From Sipunculus nudus (Eukaryota > Annelida > Sipuncula > Golfingiida > Sipunculidae): a stretch of 64,000 nt of DNA. The DNA lies in contig CM049310.1 in assembly GCA_026874595.1 (NCBI GenBank), forward strand, positions 312,001 to 376,000. Reading direction: 5' to 3'. The position numbers were made by a program, and so were the translations under genes. The notes beneath the pieces are model-generated. The model was not told where the DNA came from, made no database searches, and saw nothing but the letters and a program-made list of their open reading frames with translations. Below, in pieces: positions 9,474 to 21,847 of the stretch; positions within the stretch are counted from its first letter, which is position 1; each line of letters opens with the position of its first letter.

Positions 9474-10124
9474 TGGGGGGGGGGGGGGGGTTTAGACGAG
9501 AGGCGTGCCTAGTCTGCCGTTCTACTGGTCCGAAATAGGGCATTTCAGGAAAATTAGACTAGACTGGAGGCTGTATACTTTGCAGTTGACCATATTCTAT
9601 ACAAATGTACCCAACAGAGAAAATACAATATATTCGGATGGAACAGACAGGAAGGTTTATATATGAATGAGCAAATATATGGGAAATGCATGGTGGGCCA
9701 TAAATCTATTGGGACAGAACGAACGTTTGGGTTTCTTATTAGTACTAAAATAATCATACATTTTTACATGCATTTCAGAATATAACTGACGGGGACAAAA
9801 AATAAGGTTCCTACCTGGAAGAAGATACAGGTACAGGCAATCAGTCGGCTGGTTGCCAACAGCAAGGTTTGAGCAGAACTGACGAGGCTGCCCCAAGACA
9901 TCGTGGTCATTACGGGCTGTCATGCCTCGTTGCCCAAACACCGAAAACCGGTCCTGACAAAACTATATTCTTACAACAGGTTTTGCCGGCCACGCAGGCC
10001 ATGCCATGCCATGCCAGGGCAACAGGTGGTTGACCCTTGACCTAAAGGAACCTGTCTTGTCGGTCACTTTGGAATGAAAGACAAAATGAAAAAAAAACAT
10101 GGGGCTATATTACCCCGTGTTACA
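9474..10124 (-). repeat. 5' LTR of the Ty3 element (right copy)
   Basis: 651 bp, TG...CA on both strands: plus strand TG then a 16-G run at 9475-9490, ending TACA at 10124. It holds U3, R and U5 for minus-strand transcription. The extreme terminal homopolymer means the U5 end is a C run followed by A. The flank at 10125 continues as tandem-array sequence. Confidence 0.93.
9656..9663 (-). promoter_or_regulatory. Candidate TATA box in the 5' LTR
   Basis: TATATAAA on the minus strand, about 180 bp from the inner LTR end, is the best TATA-like site in the LTR. The same motif is at 180-187 in the other LTR. A start site about 25-30 bp downstream (near 9625) would follow. Confidence 0.4.
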
Positions 10125-12053
10125 AATATATATAATCGTTTACTTTATTATTCGTGTTTTAGTTACTCAGACCTTGTTTTACATCAGGAGAGGCACCACT
10201 TACTGTTGGATTCAATATTTGTGATTACTAAGTCAGCATCACATCTAAAGACCAAATCTTTTGAAACAATACCAAAGCTCTTTTAAAAACATCAGACCCC
10301 ATGAAATGTTTATAATTTAAACCTAGCTCAGCGTAAATTCAGCCTGAAGATTTAAGATTCGAAGAAGCACCTCTGTAATTCTAAATTGTACATGTATATG
10401 AATGACTGAATGACATGAGTTTATTTTTTCAAAGCGCCGACTGAGGCGTGGCACTTTTGATTAGGTTCTTGCTTTTAAAATGACCATATCGCCCGATGGG
10501 TTTCTGTTTCCTAATGGCCAATGCTTCTGTCTCGCTAAGACATGTGAGAACGAGGTACTTTTGCGTGGGTGCATACATTTAACAAATGACCATATGGCCC
10601 AATAGGGTTGGTTCTCTTTTCCAATGTGCCATGTTTCTTTCACGCGTACACATGAATTTCAAAATTTCTTTGAAACTGTATACTCAATCAATAAACTGAT
10701 CCAATTTAAAGGGGGGTATATCAGACGAGCAGAAACATAGAGTTCCTGATAATGTCATTTAGCTTGTCATTTAACGAGGACCTTACAGCAAGCCGTTCTT
10801 AGCGAGACCTTGACTTTTTCCATTTTCTCTCATTATTCGTCCGAAAGAAGGAAAGTTTATTTAATTTATTTACTTCTAGTAACACGCACTGCAACGGTCG
10901 ACTGGGTGCTCTGTTATCCGTCCATAAACTGTGTGCAGATACACGTTTTTCTTTATGTCAAGATTTAATTGGCTCGCATGCATTTATTAATTATCTTTCA
11001 CAAGAGATGTAGTTTCGCAGTTGGGAAATTAGTTGTCATGAAATCCACCAGTTGTCACTGAAGTCAATGAGTGTGCACTCACCTGCTGATGCAACATATA
11101 TGCGAACTGTATACAAATGAAGGGGCAAAATAAGCAATTAAACCCTGGTGATAGTATACACTGCATACCACAGGCAGTACAGTAAAGGAACATACGAAGC
11201 GGACTGCATACATACCAACAAAAGGGAATTGTCAGAAGTGGGATTCGAACCCACGCCTGGAGAACCAGACTGCGACCTGAACGCAGCGCCTTAGACCGCT
11301 CGGCCATCCTGACGTTAGCGGCTGTGTTTAAACACATTTGCTTCTACGTTATCTCTTCAACTGTTACGGATCTCTTCTCTCATCAAGAATTCTCATCAAG
11401 AATTGCGTTTCTATTTCATCGGATTCTGCACTTGCGTGTTATCATTATTGAATATCTTTGTTATCAAATTGTCATAAATATTCAATGGAATATCTTCATG
11501 ATTTAATTGTCATGATAATCACATTCCTTTCTTATGTCCCTTATATCATGCAGAAACACATTTCCAGGGCTGTCTTGGGCACAACAGCAGAAACGAAAGC
11601 CTTATCGGTCTACAAGAGTTGCAGACGGGCATTGACGTTCTCCTCACCAATACTTTATTATTCGTGTTTTAGTTACCCAAACCTCGTTTGTCATCGGGAA
11701 CAACATCCATTATTATTGGATTCCATGTTTCATTTTCTGATTACTGTAAGCATCACATGTAAAGACCAACTCTTTTGTAAGAATGCAAAAGCTCTTTAAA
11801 AGTACATTAGACCACATGAAATATACTTCATTTAACCCTAGCTTAGCGATAATTCTGCCCATCGGATTCCGCATTTGCGTGTTATGATTACTGATTTGCT
11901 TCATTATTAAATTGTCATGAATATTCAAATTCCTTTCTTATGTCGCTTATACGATGCACAAACCCCTACCAAGTCTGTCTTGTGCACGATCAGTACAATC
12001 GAATGCCTTATCGGTTAAACTAGTTCTGTACAGGCATTGACGTTCTCCTCACC
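10125..12053. repeat. First visible array unit, interrupted and deleted
   Basis: It starts mid-unit directly after the LTR. At about 10770 the text jumps from TTTAGCTTGTCAT to TTAACGAGGACC, removing about 300 bp that in other units holds the tRNA-Ile gene. The tRNA-Leu gene is retained. Unit length is 1929 bp instead of 2222. Confidence 0.9.
11230..11313 (-). tRNA. trnL-CAG: tRNA-Leu(CAG), array copy 1
   Basis: 84 nt, intronless. Acceptor GTCAGGA pairs with TTCTGAC, discriminator A. The anticodon stem CTGCG/CGCAG encloses TTCAGGT, anticodon CAG. The long variable arm CTGG-TTCT-CCAG is the class II mark of leucine tRNAs. T arm GTGGG/CCCAC. The sequence is very close to the vertebrate tRNA-Leu(CAG). 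A TTTT Pol III stop lies 7 nt past the 3' end (11220-11223). It decodes CUG in the cytosol. Confidence 0.96.
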
Positions 12054-12845
12054 AATATATATAATCGTTTACTTTATTATTCGTGTTTTAGTTACTCAGA
12101 CCTTGTTTTACATCAGGAGAGGCACCACTTACTGTTGGATTCAATATTTGTGATTACTAAGTCTGCATCACATCTAAAGACCAAATCTTTTGAAACAATA
12201 CCAAAGCTCTTTTAAAAACATCAGACCCCATGAAATGTTTATAATTTAAACCTAGCTTAGCGTAAATTCAGCCTGAAGATTTAAGATTCGAAGAAGCACC
12301 TCTGTAATTCTAAATTGTACACGTATATGAATGACTGAATAACATCAGTTTTTTTTCAAAGCTTTGCTCTTTTGATTAGGTTCTTGCTTTTAAAATGACT
12401 ATATCGCCCGATGGGTTTCTGTTTCCTAATGGCCAATGCTTCTGTCTCGCTAAGACATGTGAGAACGAGGTACTTTTGCGTGGGTGCATACATTTAACAA
12501 ATGACCATATGGCCCAATAGGGTTGGTTTTCTTTTCTAATGTGCCATGTTTCTTTCACGCGTACACATGAATTTCAAAATTTCTTTGAAACTGTATATTC
12601 AATCAATAAACTGATCCAATTTAAAGGGGGGCATATCAGAAGAGCAGAAACAAAGCGTTCCTGATAATGTCATTTAGCTTGTCATGGGCACGCAAAGAAA
12701 GGTTTGCTCGAACTGAGTCCCGAATGGCCGTTTCGTTTCAACTTACAATGGATATCGCACTCATGAATGCCACCTTGCAAGTGCACTTGAGAAAGGCATA
12801 ATTGTGCTTTCGAACAGGTCAGGACCATTACACTGACGCGTCCAA

Positions 12846-12919
12846 GGCCGGTTAGCTCCGTTGGTTAGAGCATCGTGCTGATAACGCGAAGGTCGCGGGT
12901 TCGACCCCCGTGCTGGCCA
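12846..12919 (+). tRNA. trnI-GAU: tRNA-Ile(GAT), array copy 1, probably impaired
   Basis: 74 nt. Acceptor GGCCGGT pairs with GCTGGCC with G-U pairs at 5-68 and 7-66. D stem GCTC/GAGC, anticodon loop CTGATAA (anticodon GAT), T arm GCGGG/CCCGT, discriminator A. TTTT starts 11 nt downstream (12930-12933). This copy has C at position 14 (GCTCCGTTGG), where an A is almost invariant for the 8-14 tertiary pair and the A box, and A instead of G after the D stem. It may not be expressed or fold well. Confidence 0.85.
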
Positions 12920-13450
12920 GGGAAACTTCTTTTGCTGGGATCTGTCAGACCGACGCATTGCACGGGTTTAATGTCAGCCGGAATTAATCGCTGGAACGAG
13001 GACCTTACACCAAGCCGTTCTTAGCGAGACCTTGACTTTTTCCATTTTCTCTCATGATTCGTCCGAAAGAAGGAAACCTTATTTAATTTATTTACTTCTA
13101 GTAACACGCACTGCAACGGTCGACTGGGTGCTCTGTTATCCGCCCATAAACTGTGTGCAGATACACGTTTTTCTTTTTGTCAAGATTTAATTGGCTCGCA
13201 TGCATTTATTAATTATCTTTCATAAGAGATGTAGTTTCGCAGTTGGGAAATTAGTTGTCATGAAATCCACCAGTTGTCACTGCAGTCAATGAGTGTGCAC
13301 TCACCTGCTGATGCAACATATATGTGAACTGTATACAAATGAAGGGGCAAAATAAGCAATTACCCCTGGTGATAGTATACACTGCATACCACAGACAGTA
13401 CAGTAAAGGAACATACGAAGCGGACTGCATACAGACCAACAAAAGGGAAT

Positions 13451-13534
13451 TGTCAGAAGTGGGATTCGAACCCACGCCTGGAGAACCAGACTGCGACCTG
13501 AACGCAGCGCCTTAGACCGCTCGGCCATCCTGAC
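13451..13534 (-). tRNA. trnL-CAG: tRNA-Leu(CAG), array copy 2
   Basis: Same sequence as copy 1. It faces tRNA-Ile copy 1 across 531 bp, so the two genes converge. TTTT run 7 nt past the 3' end. Confidence 0.95.
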
Positions 13535-15067
13535 GTTAGCCGCTATGTTTAAACACATTTGCTTGTACGTTATCTCTTCAACTGTTACGGATATCTTCTC
13601 GCATCAAGAATTCTCATCAAGAATTGCGTTTCTATTTCATCGGATTCTGCACTTGCGTGTTATCATTATTGAATATCTTTGTTATCAAATTGTCATAAAT
13701 ATTCAATTGAATATCTTCATGATTTAATTGTCATGATAATCACATTCCTTTCTAATGTCCCTTATACCATGCAGAAACACATTACCAGGGCTGTCTTGGG
13801 CACCATCAGTAGAAACGAAAGCCTTATCGGTCTACAAGAGTTGCAGACGGGCATTGACGTTCTCCTCACCAATACTTTATTATTCGTGTTTTAGTTACCC
13901 AAACCTCGTTTGTCATCGGGAACAACATCCATTATTATTGGATTCCATGTTTCATTTTCTGATTACTGTAAGCATCACATGTAAAGACCAACTCTTTTGT
14001 AAGAATGCAAAAGCTCTTTAAAAGTACATTAGACCCCATGAAATATACTTCATTTAACCCTAGCTTAGCGATAATTCTGCCCATCGGATTCCGCATTTGC
14101 GTGTTATGATTACTGATTTGCTTCATTATTAAATTGTCATGAATATTCAAATTCCTTTCTTATGTCGCTTATACGATGCACAAACCCCTACCAAGTCTGT
14201 CTTGTGCACGATCAGTACAATCGAATGCCTTATCGGTTAAACTAGTTCTGTACAGGCATTGACGTTCTCCTCACCAATATATATAATCGTTTACTTTATT
14301 ATTCGTGTTTTAGTTACTCAGACCTTGTTTTACATCAGGAGAGGCACCACTTACTGTTGGATTCAATATTTGTGATTACTAAGTCTGCATCACATCTAAA
14401 GACCAAATCTTTTGAAACAATACCAAAGCTCTTTTAAAAACATCAGACCCCATGAAATGTTTATAATTTAAACCTAGCTTAGCGTAAATTCAGCCTGAAG
14501 ATTTAAGATTCGAAGAAGCACCTCTGTAATTCTAAATTGTACACGTATATGAATGACTGAATAACATCAGTTTTTTTTCAAAGCTTTGCTCTTTTGATTA
14601 GGTTCTTGCTTTTAAAATGACCATATCGCCCGATGGGTTTCCGTTTCCTAATGGCCAATGCTTCTGTCTCGCTAAGACATGTGAGAACGAGGTACTTTTG
14701 CGTGGGTGCATACATTTAACAAATGACCATATGGCCAAATAGGGTTGGTTTTCTTTTCTAATGTGCCATGTTTCTTTCACGCGTACACATGAATTTCAAA
14801 ATTTCTTTGAAACTGTATATTCAATCAATAAACTGATCCAATTTAAAGGGGGGCATATCAGAAGAGCAGAAACAAAGCGTTCCTGATAATGTCATTTAGC
14901 TTGTCATGGGCACGCAAAGAAAGGTTTGCTCGAACTGAGTCCCGAATGGCCGTTTCGTTTCAACTTACAATGGATATCGCACTCATGAATGCCACCTTGC
15001 AAGTGCACGTGAGAAAGGCATAATTGTGCTTTCGAACAGGTCAGGACCATTACACTGCAGCGTCCAA

Positions 15068-15141
15068 GGCCGGTTAGCTCCGTTGGTTAGAGCATCGTGC
15101 TGATAACGCGAAGGTCGCGGGTTCGACCCCCGTGCTGGCCA
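15068..15141 (+). tRNA. trnI-GAU: tRNA-Ile(GAT), array copy 2, probably impaired
   Basis: Carries the same position-14 C and the same post-D-stem A as copy 1, showing the two left-most units share a variant not found further in. Confidence 0.85.
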
Positions 15142-15672
15142 AGGAAACTTCTTTTGCTGGGATCTGTCAGACCGACGCATTGCACGGGTTTAATGTCAGC
15201 CGAAATTAATCGCTGGAACGAGGACCTTACACCAAGCCGTTCTTAGCGAGACCTTGACTTTTTCCATTTTCTCTCATGATTCGTCCGAAAGAAGGAAACC
15301 TTATTTAATTTATTTACTTCTAGTAACACGCACTGCAACGGTCGACTGGGTGCTCTGTTATCCGCCCATAAACTGTGTGCAGATACACGTTTTTCTTTTT
15401 GTCAAGATTTAATTGGCTCGCATGCATTTATTAATTATCTTTCATAAGAGATGTAGTTTCGCAGTTGGGAAATTAGTTGTCATGAAATCCACCAGTTGTC
15501 ACTGCAGTCAATGAGTGTGCACTCACCTGCTGATGCAACATATATGTGAACTGTATACAAATGAAGGGGCAAAATAAGCAATTACCCCTGGTGATAGTAT
15601 ACACTGCATACCACAGACAGTACAGTAAAGGAACATACGAAGCGGACTGCATACAGACCAACAAAAGGGAAT

Positions 15673-15756
15673 TGTCAGAAGTGGGATTCGAACCCACGCC
15701 TGGAGAACCAGACTGCGACCTGAACGCAGCGCCTTAGACCGCTCGGCCATCCTGAC
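15673..15756 (-). tRNA. trnL-CAG: tRNA-Leu(CAG), array copy 3
   Basis: Identical to copy 2, and its flank keeps the left-edge variant (AATTACCCCTGG instead of AATTAAACCCTGG). Confidence 0.95.
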
Positions 15757-17309
15757 GTTAGCCGCTATGTTTAAACACATTTGCTTGCACGTTATCTCTT
15801 CAACTGTTACGGATATCTTCTCGCATCAAGAATTCTCATCAAGAATTGCGTTTCTATTTCATCGGATTCTGCACTTGCGTGTTATCATTATTGAATATCT
15901 TTGTTATCAAATTGTCATAAATATTCAATTGAATATCTTCATGATTTAATTGTCATGATAATCACATTCCTTTCTAATGTCCCTTATACCATGCAGAAAC
16001 ACATTACCAGGGCTGTCTTGGGCACCATCAGTAGAAACGAAAGCCTTATCGGTCTACAAGAGTTGCAGACGGGCATTGACGTTCTCCTCACCAATACTTT
16101 ATTATTCGTGTTTTAGTTACCCAAACCTCGTTTGTCATCGGGAACAACATCCATTATTATTGGATTCCATGTTTCATTTTCTGATTACTGTAAACATCAC
16201 ATGTAAAGACCAACTCTTTTGAAAGAATGCAAAAGCTCTTTAAAAGTAAATTAGACCCCATGAAATATACTTCATTTAATCCTAGCTTAGCGATCATTCT
16301 GCCCATCGGATTCCGCATTTGTGTGTTATGATTACTGATTTGCTTCATTTTTAAATTGTCATGAATATTCAAATTCCTTTCTTATGTCGCTTATACGATG
16401 CACAAACCCCTACCAAGTCTGTCTTGTGCACGATCAGTACAATCGAATGCCTTATCGGTTAAACTAGTCCTGTACAGGCATTGACGTTCTCCTCACCAAT
16501 ATATATAATCGTTTACTTTATTATTCGTGTTTTAGTTACTCAGACCTTGTTTTACATCAGGAGAGGCACCACTTACTGTTGGATTCAATATTTGTGATTA
16601 CTAAGTCAGCATCACATCTAAAGACCAAATCTTTTGAAACAATACCAAAGCTCTTTTAAAAACATCAGACCCCATGAAATGTTAATAATTTAAACCTAGC
16701 TTAGCGTAAATTCAGCCTGAAGATTTAAGATTCGAAGAAGCACCTCTGTAATTCTAAATTGTACATGTATATGAATGACTGAATAACACAAGTTTTTTTT
16801 TTTTTTTTCAAAGCGGCGACTGAGGCGTGGCTCTTTTCATTAGGTTCTTGCTTTTAAAATGACCATATCGCCCGATGGGTTTCTGTTTCCTAATGGCCAA
16901 TGCTTCTGTCTCGCTAAGACATGAGAGAACGAGGTACTTTTGCGTGGGTGCATACATTTAACAAATGACCATATGGCCCAATAGGGTTGGTTCTCTTTTC
17001 TAATGTGCCATGTTTCTTTCACGCGTACACATGAATTTCAAAATTTCTTTGAATCTGTATACTCAATCAATAAACTGATCCAATTTAAAGGGAGGCATAT
17101 CAGACGAGCAGAAACAAAGAGTTCCTGATAATGTCATTTAGCTTGTCATGGGCACGCAAAGAAAGGTTTGCTCGAACTGAGTCCCGAATGGCCGTTTCGT
17201 TTCAACTTACAATGGATATCGCACTCATGAATGCCACCTTGCAAGTGCACGTGAGAAAGGCATAATTGTGCTTTCGAACAGGTCAGGACCATTACGCTGC
17301 AGCGTCCAT

Positions 17310-17383
17310 GGCCGGTTAGCTCAGTTGGTTAGAGCGTCGTGCTGATAACGCGAAGGTCGCGGGTTCGACCCCCGTGCTGGCCA
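17310..17383 (+). tRNA. trnI-GAU: tRNA-Ile(GAT), array copy 3
   Basis: First copy with the majority sequence: A14 restored (GCTCAGTTGG) and GAGCG after the D loop, giving intact A and B boxes. Anticodon GAT. Confidence 0.95.
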
Positions 17384-17915
17384 AGGAAACTTCTTTTGCT
17401 GGGATCTGTCAGACCGACGCATTGCACGGGTTTAATGTCAGCCGGAATTAATCGCTGGAACGAGGACCTTACACCAAGCCGTTCTTAGCGAGACCTTGAC
17501 TTTTTCCATTTTCTCTCATGATTCGTCCGAAAAAAGGAAACCTTATTCAATTTATTTACTTCTAGTAACACGCACTGCAACGGTCGACTGGGTGCTCTGT
17601 TATCCGTCCATAAACTGTGTGCAGATACACGTTTTTCTTTATGTCAAGATTTAATTGGCTCGCATGCACTTATTAATTATCGTTCACAAGAGATGTAGTT
17701 TCGCAGTTGGGAAATTAGTTGTCATGAGATCCACCAGTTGTCACTGCAGTCAATGAGTGTGCACTCACCTGCTGATGCAACATATATGTGAACTGTATAC
17801 AAATGAAGGGGCAAAATAAGCAATTAAACCCTGGTGATAGTATACACTGCTCACCACAGGCAGTACAGTAAAGGAACATACGAAGCGGACTGCATACAGA
17901 CCAACAAAAGGGAAT

Positions 17916-17999
17916 TGTCAGAAGTGGGATTCGAACCCACGCCTGGAGAACCAGACTGCGACCTGAACGCAGCGCCTTAGACCGCTCGGCCATCCTGAC
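17916..17999 (-). tRNA. trnL-CAG: tRNA-Leu(CAG), array copy 4
   Basis: Majority sequence. The downstream spacer lacks the 12-bp CATCAAGAATT duplication seen in copies 1-3. Confidence 0.95.
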
Positions 18000-19532
18000 G
18001 TTAGCGGCTATGTTTAAACACATTTGCTTCTACGTTATCTCTTCAACTGTTACGGATCTCTTCTCTCATCAAGAATTGCGTTTCTATTTCATCGGATTCT
18101 GCACTTAAGTGTTATCATTATTGAATATCTTTGTTATCAAATTGTCATAAATATTCAATGGAATATCTTCATGATTTAATTTTCATGATAATCACATTCC
18201 TTTCTTGTGTCCCTTATACCATGCAGAAACACATTACCAGGGCTGTCTTGGGCACAACAGCAGAAACGAAAGCCTTATCGGTCTACAAGAGTTGCAGACG
18301 GGCATTGACGTTCTCCTCACCAATACTTTATTATTCGTGTTTTAGTTACCCAAACCTCGTTTGTCATCGGGAACAACATCCATTATTATTGGATTCCATG
18401 TTTCATTTTCTGATTACTGTAAGCATCACATGTAAAGACCAACTCTTTTGAAAGAATGCAAAAGCTCTTTAAAAGTACATTAGACCCCATGAAATATACT
18501 TCATTTAATCCTAGCTTAGCGATCATTCTGCCCATCGGATTCCGCATTTGCATGTTATGATTACTGATTTGCTTCATTATTAAATTGTCATGAATATTCA
18601 AATTCCTTTCTTATGTCGCTTATACGATGCACAAACCCCTACCAAGTCTGTCGTGTGCACGATCAGTACAATCGAATGCCTGATCAGTTAAACTAGTTCT
18701 GTACAGGCATTGACGTTCTCCTCACCAATATATATAATCGTTTACTTTATTATTCGTGTTTTAGTTACTCAGACCTTGTTTTACGTCAGGAGAGGCACCA
18801 CTTACTGTTGGATTCAATATTTGTGATTACTAAGTCAGCATCACATCTAAAGACCAAATCTTTTGAAACAATACCAAAGCTCTTTTAAAAACATCAGACC
18901 CCATGAAATGTTAATAATTTAAACCTAGCTTAGCGTAAATTCAGCCTGAAGATTTAAGATTCGAAGAAGCACCTCTGTAATTCTAAATTGTACATGTATA
19001 TGAATGACTGAATAACACAAGTTTTTTTTTTCAAAGCGGCGACTGAGGCGTGGCTCTTTTCATTAGGTTCTTGCTTTTAAAATGACCATATCGCCCGATG
19101 GGTTTCTGTTTCCTAATGGCCAATGCTTCTGTCTCGCTAAGACATGAGAGAACGAGGTACTTTTGCGTGGGTGCATACATTTAACAAATGACCATATGGC
19201 CCAATAGGGTTGGTTCTCTTTTCTAATGTGCCATGTTTCTTTCACGCGTACACATGAATTTCAAAATTTCTTTGAAACTGTATACTCAATCAATAAACTG
19301 ATCCAATTTAAAGGGAGGCATATCAGACGAGCAGAAACAAAGAGTTCCTGATAATGTCATTTAGCTTGTCATGGGCACGCAAAGAAAGGTTTGCTCGAAC
19401 TGAGTCCCGAATGGCCGTTTCGTTTCAACTTACAATGGATATCGCACTCATGAATGCCACCTTGCAAGTGCACGTGAGAAAGGCATAATTGTGCTTTCGA
19501 ACAGGTCAGGACCATTACGCTGCAGCGTCCAT

Positions 19533-19606
19533 GGCCGGTTAGCTCAGTTGGTTAGAGCGTCGTGCTGATAACGCGAAGGTCGCGGGTTCGACCCCCGTGC
19601 TGGCCA
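19533..19606 (+). tRNA. trnI-GAU: tRNA-Ile(GAT), array copy 4
   Basis: Majority sequence, 2223 bp after copy 3. Confidence 0.95.
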
Positions 19607-20138
19607 AGGAAACTTCTTTTGCTGGGATCTGTCAGACCGACGCATTGCACGGGTTTAATGTCAGCCGGAATTAATCGCTGGAACGAGGACCTTACACCAA
19701 GCCGTTCTTAGCGAGACCTTGACTTTTTCCATTTTCTCTCATGATTCGTCCGAAAGAAGGAAACCTTATTTAATTTATTTACTTCTAGTAACACGCACTG
19801 CAACGGTCGACTGGGTGCTCTGTTATCCGTCCATAAACTGTGTGCAGATACACGTTTTTCTTTATGTCAAGATTTAATTGGCTCGCATGCACTTATTAAT
19901 TATCGTTCACAAGAGATGTAGTTTCGCAGTTGGGAAATTAGTTGTCATGAAATCCCCCAGTTGTCACTGCTGTCAATGAGTGTGCACTCACCTGCTGATG
20001 CAACATATATGTGAACTGTATACAAATGAAGGGGCAAAATAAGCAATTAAACCCTGGTGATAGTATACACTGCATACCACAGGCAGTACAGTAAAGGAAC
20101 ATACGAACCGGACTGCATACAGACCAATAAAAGGGAAT

Positions 20139-20222
20139 TGTCAGAAGTGGGATTCGAACCCACGCCTGGAGAACCAGACTGCGACCTGAACGCAGCGCCT
20201 TAGACCGCTCGGCCATCCTGAC
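20139..20222 (-). tRNA. trnL-CAG: tRNA-Leu(CAG), array copy 5
   Basis: Majority sequence. The 3' flank reads AATAAAAGGG (plus strand), a variant shared with copies 8, 10 and 15. Confidence 0.95.
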
Positions 20223-21773
20223 GTTAGCGGCTATGTTTAAACACATTTGCTTCTAGGTTATCTCTTCAACTGTTACGGATCTCTTCTCTCATCAATAATT
20301 CTCATCAAGAATTGCGTTTCTATTTCATCGGATTCTGCAGTTGCGTGTTATCATTATTGAATATCTTTGTTATCAAATTGTCATAAATATTCAATGGAAT
20401 ATCTTCATGATTTAATTTTCATGAAAATCACATTCCTTTCTTATGTCCCTTATACCATGCAGAAACACATTACCAGGGCTGTCTTGGGCACAACAGCAGA
20501 AACGAAAGCCTTATCGGTCTACAAGAGTTGCAGACGGGCATTGACGTTCTCCTCACCAATACTTTATTATTCGTGTTTTAGTTACCCAAACCTCGTTTGT
20601 CATCGGGAACAACATCAATTATTATTGGATTCCATGTTTCATTTTCTGATTACTGTAAGCATCACATGTAAAGACCAACTCTTTTGAAAGAATGCAAAAG
20701 CTCTTTAAAAGTAAATTAGACCCCATGAAATATATTTCATTTAATCCTAGCTTAGCGATCATTCTGCCCATCGGATTCCGCATTTGCGTGTTATGATTAC
20801 TGATTTGCTTCATTATTAAATTGTCATGAATATTCAAATTCCTTTCTTATGTCGCTTATACGATGCACAAACCCCTACCAAGTCTGTCGTGTGCACGATC
20901 AGTACAATCGAATGCCTTATCAGTTAAACTAGTTCTGTACAGGCATTGACGTTCTCCTCACCAATATATATAATCGTTTACTTTATTATTCGTGTTTTAG
21001 TTACTCAGACCTTGTTTTACGTCAGGAGAGGCACCACTTACTGTTGGATTCAATATTTGTGATTACTAAGTCAGCATCACATCTAAAGACAAAATCTTTT
21101 GAAACAATACCAAAGCTCTTTTAAAAACATCAGACCCCATGAAATGTTAATAATTTAAACCTAGCTTAGCGTAAATTCAGCCTGAAGATTTAAGATTCGA
21201 AGAAGCACCTCTGTAATTCTAAATTGTACATGTATATGAATGACTGAATAACACAAGTTTTTTTTTTTTTTTCAAAGCGGCGACTGAGGCGTGGCTCTTT
21301 TCATTAGGTTCTTGCTTTTAAAATGACCATATCGCCCGATGAGTTTCTGTTTCCTAATGGCCAATGCTTCTGTCTCGCTAAGACATGAGAGAACGAGGCA
21401 CTTTTGCGTGGGTGCATACATTTAACAAATGACCATATGGCCCAATAGGGTTGGTTCTCTTTTCTAATGTGCCATGTTTCTTTCACGCGTACACATGAAT
21501 TTCAAAATTTCTTTGAAACTGTATACTCAATCAATAAACTGATCCAATTTAAAGGGAGGCATATCAGACGAGCAGAAACAAAGAGTTCCTGATAATGTCA
21601 TTTAGCTTGTCATGGGCACGCAAAGAAAGGTTTGCTCGAACTGAGTCCCGAATGGCCGTTTCGTTTCAACTTACAATGGATATCGCACTCATGAATGCCA
21701 CCTTGCAAGTGCACGTGAGAAAGGCATAATTGTGCTTTCGAACAGGTCAGGACCATTACGCTGCAGCGTCCAT

Positions 21774-21847
21774 GGCCGGTTAGCTCAGTTGGTTAGAGCG
21801 TCGTGCTGATAACGCGAAGGTCGCGGGTTCGACCCCCGTGCTGGCCA
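21774..21847 (+). tRNA. trnI-GAU: tRNA-Ile(GAT), array copy 5
   Basis: Majority sequence, 2241 bp after copy 4. The preceding T tract is long. Confidence 0.95.

Larger units (their letters stand above)
1..10124 (-). mobile_element. Ty3/Metaviridae LTR retrotransposon, nearly complete
   Basis: Order on the minus strand: 5' LTR (9474-10124), long leader, gag, -1 frameshift site, pol (PR-RT-RH-IN), polypurine tract, 3' LTR (1-649). The domain order with integrase after RNase H is that of Ty3/Metaviridae. The first about 3 bases of the left LTR lie outside the window. The LTRs are almost identical, with substitutions only near 329-331 and homopolymer length changes, which implies a recent insertion. 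The right flank begins AATATATATAATCG, which is an internal site of the tandem tRNA unit, so the element landed inside the array. One premature stop in the protease makes this copy probably non-autonomous. Confidence 0.93.
12054..14275. repeat. Representative array unit with internal duplications
   Basis: Within this 2222-bp unit, 13638-14081 and 14082-14492 are diverged direct repeats: both start CATCGGATT(C)(T/C)GCA and both pass through GACGTTCTCCTCACCAATA, TTATTATTCGTGTTTTAGTTAC and CCTAGCTTAGCG. A second, shorter pair near 12395-12500 and 12500-12585 shares TGACCATAT(C/G)GCCC and a closing ACATG about 105 bp apart. The unit therefore grew by older internal duplications before it was amplified as a whole. 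Confidence 0.8.

Noticed and set aside
12761-15180. 65-residue minus-strand frames reading GSNPRPSRYQHDALTNGANR
   Set aside because: Antisense translation of the tRNA-Ile gene, not a protein.
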